DNA of 64,000 bases from Acidobacteriota bacterium (GCA_021780315.1 JAJXYY010000042.1:310001-374000); one strand, 5' to 3'. Shown: positions 33,916-43,634, counted from the first letter of the stretch. Notes: a model not told the origin generated them from the letters alone. Translations and numbers: made by a program.

Positions 33916-36123
33916 ATGGACTCAGCGCTGCTTTTAGAAGGAGGTGAACAGACCTACAATAACGGTGTAGACGTTGTACAGGAGTCAGGGACCTTGACAG
34001 CGACCTCAGAACAATACTGGGCTCAGAAACGGGTCCATATTCAACGACGCATCGCTCGTCTAGAGCCGTCAGTGTCCACATCCGGAGTCGAGGCTTCCTG
34101 GAAGAGATTTTGCGAAAGAGGAACTGGTTTTCTGAGTCAATTGCTTATGAGGGCGATTGACCGCTTGGAAAAGCCTTTACGCCTTCACTGGAACGGAAAC
34201 AAAACACTCTCGAAGGAAGCAGTACGACTCTTCAAAGCCGAAGCGACAATAGCGCTATGGCTGCCCTTTTCGACGCACCCTCTCCGTTTTGCGGTCATAA
34301 CTCCCAAGTCATCTGAATATCAGATTCGAACTTCAGGGCAAGTAGACGATACGAAGGATTTCCTGCTGGGGAAACCCTATGTTGCGATCTTTTGGAGAGG
34401 TGATTGCTTTTTTGTAATCACTCCCTCCGGAGAGTACGTCTCGATGCTTACCTTTTACCTCGATAATCCGGAAAGCGGTAGATGGTGGTCTGACTCGGTA
34501 TTTCCATCGATCTTCGCTCAAGCGGTAAAAGAGTTTGCCGAGGATCTTCATATGGTTGAATCGCAATTTTCCCCAGTCTTGGCACAATGGGACCGAGAAG
34601 CTGCACTGGCAAATGAAATGGCAACATTTCGAAGACTAGAAAGCTCTCAAGAAGCATGGTCTATCGTCCATCTACCAGAATCACAGAAGCTGGAGATCTT
34701 GAATGCGGCCGAGCTTTTCGAAGTCGGCGATGCTGCCGCCCCTCACGGCCTACTTCTGACGGGACCGCCAGGAACAGGCAAGTCCCTGGTAGGCAATGCA
34801 CTCGCCCATACATCATGCTGTAATTTCCAACACCTTACTCCTGCCGCCCTGAAAATGGATCACCTTGGGGGCAGCGCGCAGAAGGTGCGCGAAGTCTGGG
34901 CCAAGGCTCGTCAGGAACAGCCTTCGATTCTCTACCTGGATGAGTGCGAGGGCGTGCTCGGGCGCCGGGGATCAGCAGAAACAGATGCTGTCTCGACCGA
35001 GATCGTACAGGCGTTTCTTGCCGAATGGGATGGTCTGAGGAAGGACGACCGCGTACTGGTCATTGGGGCAACGAATAGGCGCGACCTCCTCGACGATGCG
35101 ATCCTGTCTCGTTTTGGATGGGAAATGAAGATCTCACTTTCCTCCGAAGCGGATCGCATCCGAATTCTCGAGCAAGAACTGAAGAGCGTTGATATCGAGG
35201 TCACTCTTCCAGCGGAGTTCGGTCCGCTCACGCAAGGCATGAGTGGCCGCGATCTTCAGGAGGTAGCACGGACGGCCCGCAGAATGGCTCACCCAGAGAT
35301 GCCGTCGGTGGAACAGATTCGTGAGGCCATCTCCAGGCTACGGAAGGGGCGCAAAACTCTCGTTTCTACTGACTCGAAGTGGGAGAACCTTGTCCTCGAT
35401 GCGAAGCTGCTCTCGCGACTCAAGCTCGTCAGTAGTCTCTTACGTGACACCGAGAAGTGGCGCGCGCAAGGCGTATCCATCCCCCGCTCTCTGCTCCTGC
35501 AAGGTCCTCCGGGCACAGGAAAGACAGAGGTCGGAAGAGCGCTCGCCAATGAGAGCGGGTTGGCCTTCTTTGCAGCGACGACAGCTGACCTGAAAGCCAA
35601 CTACCTCGGACAGAGCGGTAACAGGGTGAAGCAGGTCTTCGAGCGAGCCAGAGCGCACGCCCCGAGCATCCTGTTCCTCGATGAGTTGGATATCGTTGCC
35701 CCGGACCGTGGAGTTGGAGAAGACGACCCTCTTACCCGAGAGATCGTAGGCCAGCTTCTTCAGGAAATCGATGGTGTGCAGGCGCACTCGGAACATGTCT
35801 TCCTGCTCGGAGCTACCAATCGTCCGGAGGCTGTGGACAAAGCCATTCTCAGCCGATTCGCAGAACGCCTTCAGGTACCTCTTCCCGATCATGCAGCCCG
35901 CATTCAGCTTCTTTCCTTACTTCTGAAAGGAAAGAGGGTCGACTTTCCGCTAGAGGACGGTGTGCGCCTGCTTGCCGACCTGACGGAGGATAAGACCTCC
36001 AGCGGTCGGGATCTCCAAAGCTGGGTGGCGGCCGCAGAGCAGAATGCGCTGATGCGGGCTCTGGAAAGCGGTGGTCCGGACAGATACGTCATTACGCTGG
36101 ATGACTTTTCGTCCACCATTTGA
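33916..36123 (+). CDS. Double AAA+ ATPase (CDC48/FtsH-like modules)
   Basis: This 735-residue protein has an N-terminal region of about 240 residues that I do not recognise, then two classical AAA modules. Module 1 has Walker A GPPGTGKS from 283, SILYLDECEG and VIGATNRRDLLDDAILSRF. Module 2 has GPPGTGKT from 530, SILFLDELDIVAPDRG and LLGATNRPEAVDKAILSRF. CDC48-type proteins unfold or extract proteins from complexes. On an element that also carries a ubiquitin-like cassette, a linked role is tempting, but that is inference. Start ATG 33916 has AAGGAGG. Confidence 0.85.
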   Translation: MDSALLLEGGEQTYNNGVDVVQESGTLTATSEQYWAQKRVHIQRRIARLEPSVSTSGVEASWKRFCERGTGFLSQLLMRAIDRLEKPLRLHWNGNKTLSKEAVRLFKAEATIALWLPFSTHPLRFAVITPKSSEYQIRTSGQVDDTKDFLLGKPYVAIFWRGDCFFVITPSGEYVSMLTFYLDNPESGRWWSDSVFPSIFAQAVKEFAEDLHMVESQFSPVLAQWDREAALANEMATFRRLESSQEAWSIVHLPESQKLEILNAAELFEVGDAAAPHGLLLTGPPGTGKSLVGNALAHTSCCNFQHLTPAALKMDHLGGSAQKVREVWAKARQEQPSILYLDECEGVLGRRGSAETDAVSTEIVQAFLAEWDGLRKDDRVLVIGATNRRDLLDDAILSRFGWEMKISLSSEADRIRILEQELKSVDIEVTLPAEFGPLTQGMSGRDLQEVARTARRMAHPEMPSVEQIREAISRLRKGRKTLVSTDSKWENLVLDAKLLSRLKLVSSLLRDTEKWRAQGVSIPRSLLLQGPPGTGKTEVGRALANESGLAFFAATTADLKANYLGQSGNRVKQVFERARAHAPSILFLDELDIVAPDRGVGEDDPLTREIVGQLLQEIDGVQAHSEHVFLLGATNRPEAVDKAILSRFAERLQVPLPDHAARIQLLSLLLKGKRVDFPLEDGVRLLADLTEDKTSSGRDLQSWVAAAEQNALMRALESGGPDRYVITLDDFSSTI

Positions 36124-36136
36124 AGCAAAGTGCATA

Positions 36137-36201
36137 TTGACACAATTCCATGGGGAGATGGGCCATTTACGTGTGATTTGCTAGTGATTTAGAAGTAGAA
36201 T
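36137..36201 (+). promoter_or_regulatory. Promoter-like boxes upstream of the toxin-antitoxin pair
   Basis: TTGACA at 36137-36142 and TAGAAT at 36196-36201 are consensus-like -35 and -10 hexamers in an AT-rich gap, but they are not correctly spaced to each other. One or two overlapping promoters are possible. Confidence 0.3.
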
Positions 36202-36217
36202 ACTTGCAGGAGGCGTT

Positions 36218-36607
36218 ATGGCCACCTTTTCCCCGGCTAGACCCGATCTAACCGCCCATCAGAAAGCCCTACGGATGTCTACCGCCGATGTTGTCCAACA
36301 GCTTGTCGCTCTCCTCGGGCGTAAGCTGACTGCGTACATCGGCGGCGTAAAGGATGTTCGCGCAGTCGACCGATGGGCGGCAGGAGGAGAGATTTACGGA
36401 GACGTAGAGCCACGGCTTCGGTTCGCCTTTCAGGTTGCCGAGACTCTGGCAGGCCACGATTCGCCTGCGGTTATTCAAGCGTGGCTCACAGGCGTCAATC
36501 CGGAGCTGGGCGATCGCGTCCCGGTTCGTCTGATTCGTGAAGGCGATCTGCATGTGATTGCTCCCTCTCTTCTAGGCGCCGCGCGAGCATTTATTGCCGG
36601 AGCGTAA
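36218..36607 (+). CDS. Xre/MbcA/ParS-type antitoxin
   Basis: This 129-residue antitoxin of the RES-Xre type II system has an N-terminal HTH-like region followed by the C-terminal antitoxin domain with VDRWAAGGEIYGDVEPRLRFAFQVAETL and AVIQAWLTGVNPELGDRVP. It ends two bases before the RES toxin, the standard order. It likely represses its own promoter with the toxin. ATG 36218 follows GGAGG. Confidence 0.8.
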   Translation: MATFSPARPDLTAHQKALRMSTADVVQQLVALLGRKLTAYIGGVKDVRAVDRWAAGGEIYGDVEPRLRFAFQVAETLAGHDSPAVIQAWLTGVNPELGDRVPVRLIREGDLHVIAPSLLGAARAFIAGA

Positions 36608-36609
36608 TC

Positions 36610-37263
36610 ATGGAACTCGAAACGCAGCGACCGCCCGAGGTGGTCTTTCGGCTGGGGCGGTCGCCGGACCCATGGCAGCCGCCGCCCTGGGGTCTGGCGA
36701 ACTCCGCGGATGGAACCTTCGGTAACCGCTTCGACGATCCCGAGGGATACTACCGGGTTCTCTATGCTTCCACAGAGAGGCTGGCCTGCTTTGTTGAAAC
36801 GCTGGCCCGTTTCCGTCCTGACCTGTCGCTTCTGGCTGAACTGTCCGCGATCGATGGAGAAGATGATTTCACCCCGCTAGGGACGCTGCCTGCCGAATGG
36901 CTTGCGCAGCGAGTGATGGGACAGGCCGCACTCTCCGGAAGGTTCGCAGATCTCTACTCGGTTTCCTGGGTCAGTCACCTCCGGCGCAGACTTGCTCCTG
37001 AAGCGTTACGAATGGGTTTTCAGGATATCGATGCAAGTACGCTCGAACGTGCCGAGCCTCGTCGGCTGACGCAGCTCGCGTCTCGACAGGTTTATCGGAA
37101 CGGCGATGACGGTATCTACTACCGCTCGCGATACGGCCATTCTCTCGAGAACTGGGCCATCTTCGAGCCATTTCCAATCAAGCCCGGAATCTCCGCGATT
37201 GTGATGGTCGACGATGCGGATTTTAGGGCCGCACTCGCACTGCACGGCATTCGGATGTCGTAG
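36610..37263 (+). CDS. RES-domain toxin
   Basis: This 217-residue RES-domain protein, in which the name-giving Arg, Glu and Ser are visible in VFRLGR, ACFVETLARF and YYRSRYG. Characterised RES toxins degrade NAD+. With the adjacent Xre-type antitoxin it forms an addiction module that would help keep the element in the population. Length is normal for the family. Confidence 0.8.
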   Translation: MELETQRPPEVVFRLGRSPDPWQPPPWGLANSADGTFGNRFDDPEGYYRVLYASTERLACFVETLARFRPDLSLLAELSAIDGEDDFTPLGTLPAEWLAQRVMGQAALSGRFADLYSVSWVSHLRRRLAPEALRMGFQDIDASTLERAEPRRLTQLASRQVYRNGDDGIYYRSRYGHSLENWAIFEPFPIKPGISAIVMVDDADFRAALALHGIRMS

Positions 37264-37333
37264 ACGTCACCTCCCGGATCTACAGAACCCACCTCTCTAA
37301 CATCAGAAAACTTTCACAATTCAGGAGACCCGC

Positions 37334-38392
37334 ATGCGCAGCGTAGCTCGCATCAAGCTCGGCTATTATCCTTTGCCGCCGAGCGAAGGCGCACGCCTTC
37401 GCCAGCTTCTGCAATTTCCACCAGAAGGTGCTTCGATTCTTGATCCATGCGCCGGTACCGGCGCTGCTCTCGTACAACTCACCGATGGAGCCAACGTCGA
37501 ACGTCAAGCCGTCGAGCTGGATGCGCACCGAGCGCAAGCCGCATCTGAAGCAGGCATCAACACCCTTCATGGAAACCTCTTTGATGTCCAGGGCAAGAGC
37601 GGCAGCTTCTCGCTCCTGTATTTGAATCCGCCATATGACTCCGAGGTGGCCTCATTCGACAATCAGCGCATGGAGTTGCTCTTCCTGCAGAAGACCTTTC
37701 GCTGGCTGGCCATCGGTGGCGTGCTGGTGATGGTTGTTCCTCACAAACAACTACAGGGCTGCACGGATCTTCTGGCCAATGCGTTCACCAGCTTCCAGGT
37801 CCGTCGTCTAACCGATCCTGAGTCAGAACGGTTCGATCAGGTTGTCTTGTTGGCGGTACGCGCTCGCATCCGGGACACAGACTACGAGCGCAATCGCGAG
37901 CACTTGATCGCAGCAATATGGCCCAAGGATACGCCGGTATTGACCGGGCAGGAAACACCATACGCCGTACCCGCAACAGGCCCGGCCATGCTGGAGTATC
38001 GTGGACTTCCACTCGACGAACTGGAAGATCTCGTTCTCTCGTCTTCAGCCTGGTCCAAGGCACGTGCGTATATCTTCCCAATCGATGAAGCTACGGTCGG
38101 TCGACCAATCACGCCGTTGCATGGAGGACATGTTGGTTTGCTTTGTACAGCCGGACTTCTGAATGGAGTGTTCGGCTCAGGAGACGATCGCCATCTCGCG
38201 CGCTGGAGGACGGTCAAGCACGTCACGACCTTCTCCGAAAAGATCGACGGCTACACGGAGATTCACAAACGGGAGCGCTTCTCCAATGAGTTGGCGCTCG
38301 TCTACGAGAATGGCAAGACGCTGATCCTCACCGATGAAAAGAAGAAGGAGAAAGACGATGCAGAACGCACACCTGAGGCTCGCGCGGCTTGA
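37334..38392 (+). CDS. DNA adenine methyltransferase-like protein (DUF6094 type)
   Basis: This 352-residue SAM-dependent methyltransferase has the SAM-binding motif DPCAGTGAA from residue 37 and the catalytic NPPY at 98-101, the order of amino-methyltransferases. The C-terminal 150 residues are not family-typical. There is no restriction endonuclease beside it, so it may be an orphan enzyme for host mimicry or anti-restriction. ATG 37334 follows CAGGAGA. Confidence 0.75.
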   Translation: MRSVARIKLGYYPLPPSEGARLRQLLQFPPEGASILDPCAGTGAALVQLTDGANVERQAVELDAHRAQAASEAGINTLHGNLFDVQGKSGSFSLLYLNPPYDSEVASFDNQRMELLFLQKTFRWLAIGGVLVMVVPHKQLQGCTDLLANAFTSFQVRRLTDPESERFDQVVLLAVRARIRDTDYERNREHLIAAIWPKDTPVLTGQETPYAVPATGPAMLEYRGLPLDELEDLVLSSSAWSKARAYIFPIDEATVGRPITPLHGGHVGLLCTAGLLNGVFGSGDDRHLARWRTVKHVTTFSEKIDGYTEIHKRERFSNELALVYENGKTLILTDEKKKEKDDAERTPEARAA

Positions 38393-39017
38393 GTATGCCC
38401 GCAGTACGGTCAAGACGCATACCCACATCTCTGTGCATGTTTCCCACTTCATCGGAGAGGACGAGCAAGCCCACCTCCTCAGCTTCTTCGGTAACGACGC
38501 TGAAGTCGGCGCTGTCACGGCCGCGATTCAGGAGAACCACCGCTTCGATCTCGTTAGAAGCGACGGAAAGAAGCAGCGGTTCGGCTTTGGACAAGAGGCA
38601 TCCATATACAAGGCCAACCTGACCCTGAAGCAGCAAAAGAGATCGATTCGGCACGTGGTCGCGATCTCTTCCTTGCTACACGCCAACGGGAGCGCAGGCA
38701 AGACTTTCCTATGGGACGACGAGGTGGCGTGGGACACACTTTCCTGGGCCTCGATGGTGAGTCTTCAGGGACTTCCGGCGTCCCCATCGTGGGCTGGTCC
38801 AATTCTCAGGAAGCTGCGGGACGACGGCAAAATCAAGCCGCTCTTCGGCGTTGGATGCTTTCCGGCCGCTGTCGAAGCAACACGCTATGATCTGATGGAG
38901 ACGATCGGACAAGCACGGAAAGAGAGCCTGATTGACTTTCCAGAGACGAATGGCCCGATCTTCTGGCCTCCCTTTGAATTGAAAGCTATTCTCGGCCAGG
39001 TTTCCCGAGCGGCTTGA
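38358..39017 (+). CDS. Hypothetical protein overlapping the methyltransferase
   Basis: A 219-residue soluble protein starting inside the last 35 bases of the methyltransferase gene, with AAGGAG seven bases upstream. No recognised domain. The overlap implies coupled translation with the methyltransferase, so it may be a partner. It is followed by a clear terminator. Confidence 0.6.
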   Translation: MQNAHLRLARLEYARSTVKTHTHISVHVSHFIGEDEQAHLLSFFGNDAEVGAVTAAIQENHRFDLVRSDGKKQRFGFGQEASIYKANLTLKQQKRSIRHVVAISSLLHANGSAGKTFLWDDEVAWDTLSWASMVSLQGLPASPSWAGPILRKLRDDGKIKPLFGVGCFPAAVEATRYDLMETIGQARKESLIDFPETNGPIFWPPFELKAILGQVSRAA

Positions 39018-39100
39018 TTCCGGCAGTTTTAATGCCGCCCCACTGTATGCCCAAGATCCTCCTCTCGCGTAGTTGAACCAACACCACATTCAAGCCAGGC

Positions 39101-39133
39101 GAAACGGTCAGCTCATGCTGGCCGTTTCTTTTT
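39101..39133 (+). terminator. Rho-independent terminator upstream of the SNF2-like gene
   Basis: GAAACGGTCAGC, TCAT loop, GCTGGCCGTTTC, then TTTTTCC. A 12-bp stem with one G-T pair and a T-run: a strong intrinsic terminator. Confidence 0.88.
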
Positions 39134-39148
39134 CCGAAGGAGGCTTCG

Positions 39149-41449
39149 TTGTCAGAATTTGCCACATATCACGACTACCTGCGGACTTATAGCAACGAGC
39201 TCGGGTCGCGCATCGTGGAGATGTATCCTCCGCTGCAAGGCCCCAAAGACCCCGTTGCGCCAGTCCTCAAGACGCTCTTGCGCAAGCCGTTGCCTGTCCA
39301 GGCCATGACGATTACCGGCGCGGCGAAGTACCTGCAGACCGAGGACTCGGTTCGTCTCGTCGGTGAGTGCGGCACCGGTAAGACGTTGATGTCCATCGGC
39401 ATTGCACACGCGCATGCCAGCGGGAAGCCATACTCCGCTCTTGTCATGTGTCCGCCACATCTGGTCTTGAAATGGGCACGCGAAGTCCTGATCACCGTAC
39501 CTCGTGCCCGTGCGTTTGTGGTCTATGACTTGCGCAATGGCGGCGATCCCAAGAACCCGCACGGTGTCGTCGAAGTGAGCATGCGGAACGGCCACGTCGT
39601 TGCGCGAGGCATCAAGACGAGTGTCACCGAACTGAGGAAGATGGGGCGCAAGGGATGGCGCCAACGTTGCTCTGTACCTGCTTACTTCATCGTCTCGAAA
39701 GAGACCGGCAAGCTCAGCTACTTCTGGAAGCATGCGTACAACACGCCAAAGTCGGGTGACTCTCGAGACTGCATCACAAACCCGGATACCGGAAGAATTG
39801 TCTCCAAGGAAGATGGCGGGCAGCTTCTCCGCGGCGACTTTGAAGACGTGAAGCACTTCGAGGTGATCGAGCGCAAGGGTGGCACGGAGAACTACTCGCC
39901 TCTATGGGAAGCTGACCGCTCGAAGATCCAGCGCATGGCGCCGCTTGGGTACATGGGCCGCTACATGAAGCGGTTCTTCGACTACGCCTTTGCGGACGAG
40001 ATGCACCAGCTCGCCAACGACACCGCACAGGGGAACAATCTCGCCGTGCTGCGGCGTATTTCACGCAAGTTGATCGGCAATACCGGCACGCTGATGGGCG
40101 GCTATGCCTCCGACCTATTCCACATCTTCTATCGCATGGAGCCGTGGAAGATGGTGGCCGAAGGGTTTGAAGCCGGCAGCCAGGGGATGGCTGACTTCCA
40201 GTCCATCTACGGAGTGCTCGAATCCATCGAGAAGGTGCCGGACAAAGACAAGGCCTGCACGCGTGCCGCTCAGAACACGTCCAGGCTTGCGAAGAGGCCC
40301 GGTGCTTCTCCATTGCTCTTCGGCAAGTTCCTGATGAGTTCGACCGTCTTCGTTTCCCTTGAGGACATCGCTGAGTTTCTTCCGCCGTATGAGGAGATCG
40401 TCTGCGAGGTCCCGCTCGAGGGCGAACTGGCGAAGGCCTACGACGGTATCCAGGAGGACATTCAGCAAGCCCTTCGTGAGAACCGCGGAAACCGCAGCTT
40501 GATGAGCCTCATGCTGCATCGCCTGATGCTCTACCCGGACCATCCTTTTGGCATTGGAGAGATCATCGGAAAACGCTTCGACCCGCAAGAGAAGCGGATG
40601 GTGCCGTTCCTTATCACCAAGGCTCCGGACCTGCCGAAAGATCAGCTCTACCCGAAGGAACAGAAGCTGATCGAGGACATTCGCGAGGAGCTTCGGCAGG
40701 GGCGGCGATGCCAGGTTTTCGCGACGTTCACTGGCGAGCACGATGTACCTGCGCGACTCGAGGAGATTCTGCGTGGGGCGGGCTTCAAGGTCGCGGTACT
40801 CCGTTCGAGCGTTCCGGCTCTCAAGCGCGAACAGTGGTATGCACAGCGCGTCAAGGAAGGGGTCGAGGTTGTCATCGGCCATCCCAAGCTGGTTGAGACA
40901 GGCCTTGATCTCCTATGGTTTCCAACCATCACCTTCTACGAAACCGGGTACTCGCTGCACACGCTGCGGCAGGCATCCCGTCGATCCTGGCGAATCGGGC
41001 AAAGGTATCCCGTTCGCGTGAAGTTCCTCATCTACGAGGGAACAACACAGCGGACCTGCCTTCGTCTCATGGGCAAGAAGATGTTGGTGGCACTCATGAT
41101 GGAGGGCAAGTTCTCCGGCGAAGGACTGCACTCGATGGATGCGGACGATGACATGCTGGCCGCGATGGCTCGTGAGTTGGTCGAGAAAGGCGGTGTCGGC
41201 GAATCTGCCGATGCGGTCTGGCAGGAGCTACGCAAGGAGAGGGCTTCCACTCTACCCGCTCCCAGGGTGATCGACGCGCTGCCAGTGTTCGACACGGAGG
41301 ACGAGACTCTGGATATGTTTTCCGGGATCACCGACTCGACTCCCGTGCCGGCCCCCGGTCCGGTCCTCGTTCATTCCAAGCCGAAGAAGCAGGAACCGTT
41401 GTGGCCCACAGCCCACGTCATCGGGGAACAGCTACGGCTGTTTGGATGA
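39149..41449 (+). CDS. SNF2-family (SF2) helicase-like ATPase
   Basis: A 766-residue DNA-dependent translocase. Walker A ECGTGKT lies at 73-79, the DEAD-box equivalent is DEMH from residue 283, NTGTLMGGY is a motif-III-like stretch, and ASRRSWRIGQ near 611 is the SNF2 motif VI. A long insertion separates motifs I and II. The start is a TTG at 39149 with GAAGGAGG upstream. It may remodel protein-DNA complexes during replication or repair of the element. Confidence 0.82.
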   Translation: MSEFATYHDYLRTYSNELGSRIVEMYPPLQGPKDPVAPVLKTLLRKPLPVQAMTITGAAKYLQTEDSVRLVGECGTGKTLMSIGIAHAHASGKPYSALVMCPPHLVLKWAREVLITVPRARAFVVYDLRNGGDPKNPHGVVEVSMRNGHVVARGIKTSVTELRKMGRKGWRQRCSVPAYFIVSKETGKLSYFWKHAYNTPKSGDSRDCITNPDTGRIVSKEDGGQLLRGDFEDVKHFEVIERKGGTENYSPLWEADRSKIQRMAPLGYMGRYMKRFFDYAFADEMHQLANDTAQGNNLAVLRRISRKLIGNTGTLMGGYASDLFHIFYRMEPWKMVAEGFEAGSQGMADFQSIYGVLESIEKVPDKDKACTRAAQNTSRLAKRPGASPLLFGKFLMSSTVFVSLEDIAEFLPPYEEIVCEVPLEGELAKAYDGIQEDIQQALRENRGNRSLMSLMLHRLMLYPDHPFGIGEIIGKRFDPQEKRMVPFLITKAPDLPKDQLYPKEQKLIEDIREELRQGRRCQVFATFTGEHDVPARLEEILRGAGFKVAVLRSSVPALKREQWYAQRVKEGVEVVIGHPKLVETGLDLLWFPTITFYETGYSLHTLRQASRRSWRIGQRYPVRVKFLIYEGTTQRTCLRLMGKKMLVALMMEGKFSGEGLHSMDADDDMLAAMARELVEKGGVGESADAVWQELRKERASTLPAPRVIDALPVFDTEDETLDMFSGITDSTPVPAPGPVLVHSKPKKQEPLWPTAHVIGEQLRLFG

Positions 41450-41477
41450 TTGCGATGCTTACACACCAACCAAAGGG

Positions 41478-41506
41478 AGGGCCAGCTTCGGCTGGCCCTT
41501 TGACTT
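41478..41506 (+). terminator. Rho-independent terminator after the SNF2-like gene
   Basis: AGGGCCAGC, a TTCG tetraloop, GCTGGCCCT, then TTGACTTT. A stable CTTCGG-capped stem. Confidence 0.8.
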
Positions 41507-41521
41507 TGCAAGGAGATCCTT

Positions 41522-42052
41522 ATGCCGAAAGGTCCGTTTCTCCCCTCGGAGTTCGCCGCGACCCAATGGTCTACGCAACAAGACAAAGCAGACTTTGGAA
41601 ACGCGCTGCTCCATTTCATCGACTCGGGATTCAAGCAGACATTCTTCACGAAGAAGTTATACCAGCGGCTCTCGAACACCTACGGCCATATAGCCCACTA
41701 CAACCACGCGGGCTTCTGGGAGGAGTGGTTCAGCTCAGATGCCTATCATGTCCGATTCATCGAGCACATGCTTGCGTGGCCCTGCTACGGAGATCCGACC
41801 TTCACCTTCTGCGATGTGGAACGGTCGCTCAAGACCGAAGTTCGCCGGCGCAACTACCTGGATCGCTACAGGGCGATTGCAGACGCTTCATTGCGTGAAC
41901 GAGAGGTATCGCTACTGGAGAAGCTTGAGGCAAAGTATCGCCGACCGGCTGTGCCTGATCCTTGCATACTGCACGAGCACATCGAACCACCACCACCTGT
42001 GCGTCCGTTAGCACCTCAACCCGGAGAACCCATCCAAGGCACGCTCTTCTGA
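41522..42052 (+). CDS. Hypothetical protein
   Basis: This 176-residue protein, helical with a Pro-rich C-terminal tail, ends PGEPIQGTLF. That ending resembles clamp-binding or docking peptides on other element proteins, but I cannot confirm it. A YNHAGFWEEWFSS stretch lies around residue 60. ATG 41522 has AAGGAG. No family recognised. Confidence 0.6.
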   Translation: MPKGPFLPSEFAATQWSTQQDKADFGNALLHFIDSGFKQTFFTKKLYQRLSNTYGHIAHYNHAGFWEEWFSSDAYHVRFIEHMLAWPCYGDPTFTFCDVERSLKTEVRRRNYLDRYRAIADASLREREVSLLEKLEAKYRRPAVPDPCILHEHIEPPPPVRPLAPQPGEPIQGTLF

Positions 42053-42083
42053 GATTGCATGCCTCCAATCAAAGGAGATCATC

Positions 42084-42644
42084 ATGGGTAGTCCCGTTTA
42101 TTACAGCGGATATCTTGACGTGCATCCGCCTCTCACGAAGGAACACGCCGGGATCGTCGAAGACGTGATCAATCTCCGCGAAACAGACCAGGCAAATGGA
42201 ATCTTTGCTGCCATTCGCGCAAGCGACGAGCCAGACCTCCCTTACCACGGTGGTCAGATGTATGCCGATGACGATGGCTCGACTCTCCAGGTAGATGAGG
42301 ATGAGCAGCGGCACGGCCTGTGCTCATGGCTTGGGCTGCTGCTCAAGCACTTCTTCATCCCGCAGGGATACACGTTGAACGGAGAGATTCGCTGGGACTG
42401 TTCAGACGATATCGACGACCGCGGCGTCCTCTATGTTCGGGACAACCAGATCGAAGATGTCTTCACCGTACTCTTCGATCCGGGACCGTCCTGGCAGCCG
42501 AATCACTTCGCCGATGAAGATATGAAGAAAGCGATTATTGACGTGCTGGCGAGTGCAGACAACACCGGTTGCACCTCCGACCTCACGGTTGTCTCCTCGG
42601 AAGCTCTGGGCCATCTTCGGGAGATCCTAGCGAAAGCGCCGTAA
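42084..42644 (+). CDS. Hypothetical protein
   Basis: This 186-residue acidic protein opens with MGSPVYYSGYLDVHPPL, has a middle DEDEQRHGLCSWLGLLLKHFFIP and a conserved-looking GEIRWDCSDDIDDRGVLYV. ATG 42084 has AAAGGAG. It resembles hypothetical proteins seen on phages and plasmids, but I cannot name a function. Confidence 0.6.
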   Translation: MGSPVYYSGYLDVHPPLTKEHAGIVEDVINLRETDQANGIFAAIRASDEPDLPYHGGQMYADDDGSTLQVDEDEQRHGLCSWLGLLLKHFFIPQGYTLNGEIRWDCSDDIDDRGVLYVRDNQIEDVFTVLFDPGPSWQPNHFADEDMKKAIIDVLASADNTGCTSDLTVVSSEALGHLREILAKAP

Positions 42645-42804
42645 ACCGACCAGATACGCTTGCAACGCGGACAACGCCGCCAATCCTGCTGGCGCTATTG
42701 CTTTATGGTCATCTCGTTTTGCCGTAGGCACTACGGGATGTCGCACAACCCTTCCTACCTCTGCCCAGCGCTCCACGCCGGGCGTTTCCTTTTCAGGCAC
42801 GCTC

Positions 42805-43239
42805 ATGTCGAATTCATCGATTCATCACCTCAATCATTGCTCACGCTGCCCGGTCGTCGGTGATGACCGGCAACACAGGGAGTGCTATCAGTTCCTCACG
42901 TTGCGCTTCGATATCGCCATCGCTCGGAAGCTGATTCGGTCCTCTATGCTTCACCGCGTCGACCCAACGGGACTAGCCAAGTGGCTTGAATGCACCCACA
43001 TTGTGGAGCAGCATCTATTCCATCTTCCAGAACGTCTCAGCCCAGGGCTCATGGTCACCCTGCCGAACGGATGCGGAAGGCTCGTGATCGATGGTAACCA
43101 CCGCGCGGCGAGAGCATTGCGACGCGGTGAGGAGTTCACCGCCTTCCTTTTGCCTGAACGAGAGACACGCAAGCTGCTTCGTCGAAGCATGGGACGGAGA
43201 GCCGCTGATTTCTATTGGCAGAAGATGCTACAGGCTTAG
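42805..43239 (+). CDS. ParB/sulfiredoxin-like domain protein
   Basis: This 144-residue protein contains GRLVIDGNHRAARALRRGEE around residues 91-110, which resembles the DGnHRaaAa motif of ParB N-terminal/sulfiredoxin folds. An N-terminal HxxCxxC pattern could bind metal. No HTH domain follows, so it is not a full ParB. It directly precedes the PRTRC cassette, which by definition includes a ParB-related gene, but it is shorter than expected for that member. The start lacks a clear ribosome site. Confidence 0.5.
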   Translation: MSNSSIHHLNHCSRCPVVGDDRQHRECYQFLTLRFDIAIARKLIRSSMLHRVDPTGLAKWLECTHIVEQHLFHLPERLSPGLMVTLPNGCGRLVIDGNHRAARALRRGEEFTAFLLPERETRKLLRRSMGRRAADFYWQKMLQA

Positions 43240-43287
43240 CTGAGCGCCGTAGCAGGCCCCCTACTTTCACTTCCTTCAAGGAGACTT

Positions 43288-43500
43288 ATGTCGACAATCG
43301 TTGTTGCTCCTCTTCGCCGCGAATTCTTCTACAACGGAACGTCACTCCCCGATCCTGACTCGAAGATGACGCCAGAGCAGGTGCGGGATACATTCACCTC
43401 GGTCTATCCCGAGATCGCTACGGCAACTCTTACCGGCCCCGAACCGAAGGGGGATGCTGTTCGCTACACCTTCAGCCGCGCGATCGGCAGCAAGGGATAG
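43288..43500 (+). CDS. PRTRC system protein C (small ubiquitin-like candidate)
   Basis: This 70-residue protein matches the PRTRC-C pattern: REFFYNGTSLPDPDSKMTPE, then VYPEIATATLTGPEPKGD and YTFSRAIGSKG. It ends in a free glycine. Size, beta-rich build and the adjacent E1- and E2-like genes fit a beta-grasp, ubiquitin-like modifier, although that role has to be tested. ATG 43288 has AAGGAG. It opens the cassette C-F-B-ThiF-x-E. Confidence 0.82.
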   Translation: MSTIVVAPLRREFFYNGTSLPDPDSKMTPEQVRDTFTSVYPEIATATLTGPEPKGDAVRYTFSRAIGSKG

Positions 43501-43634
43501 AAGCGGCGTTTCGCTGGGGACTTCAATATGCCGCGAAAAGAGCGAACAAGAGAGACCTCCGTGGTGGAAGAGCTTCGTGCCATGGCGCGCAAGCCTCCCA
43601 ATCGCACCAACCGTTTGATCGAGAGGCACCTAAA

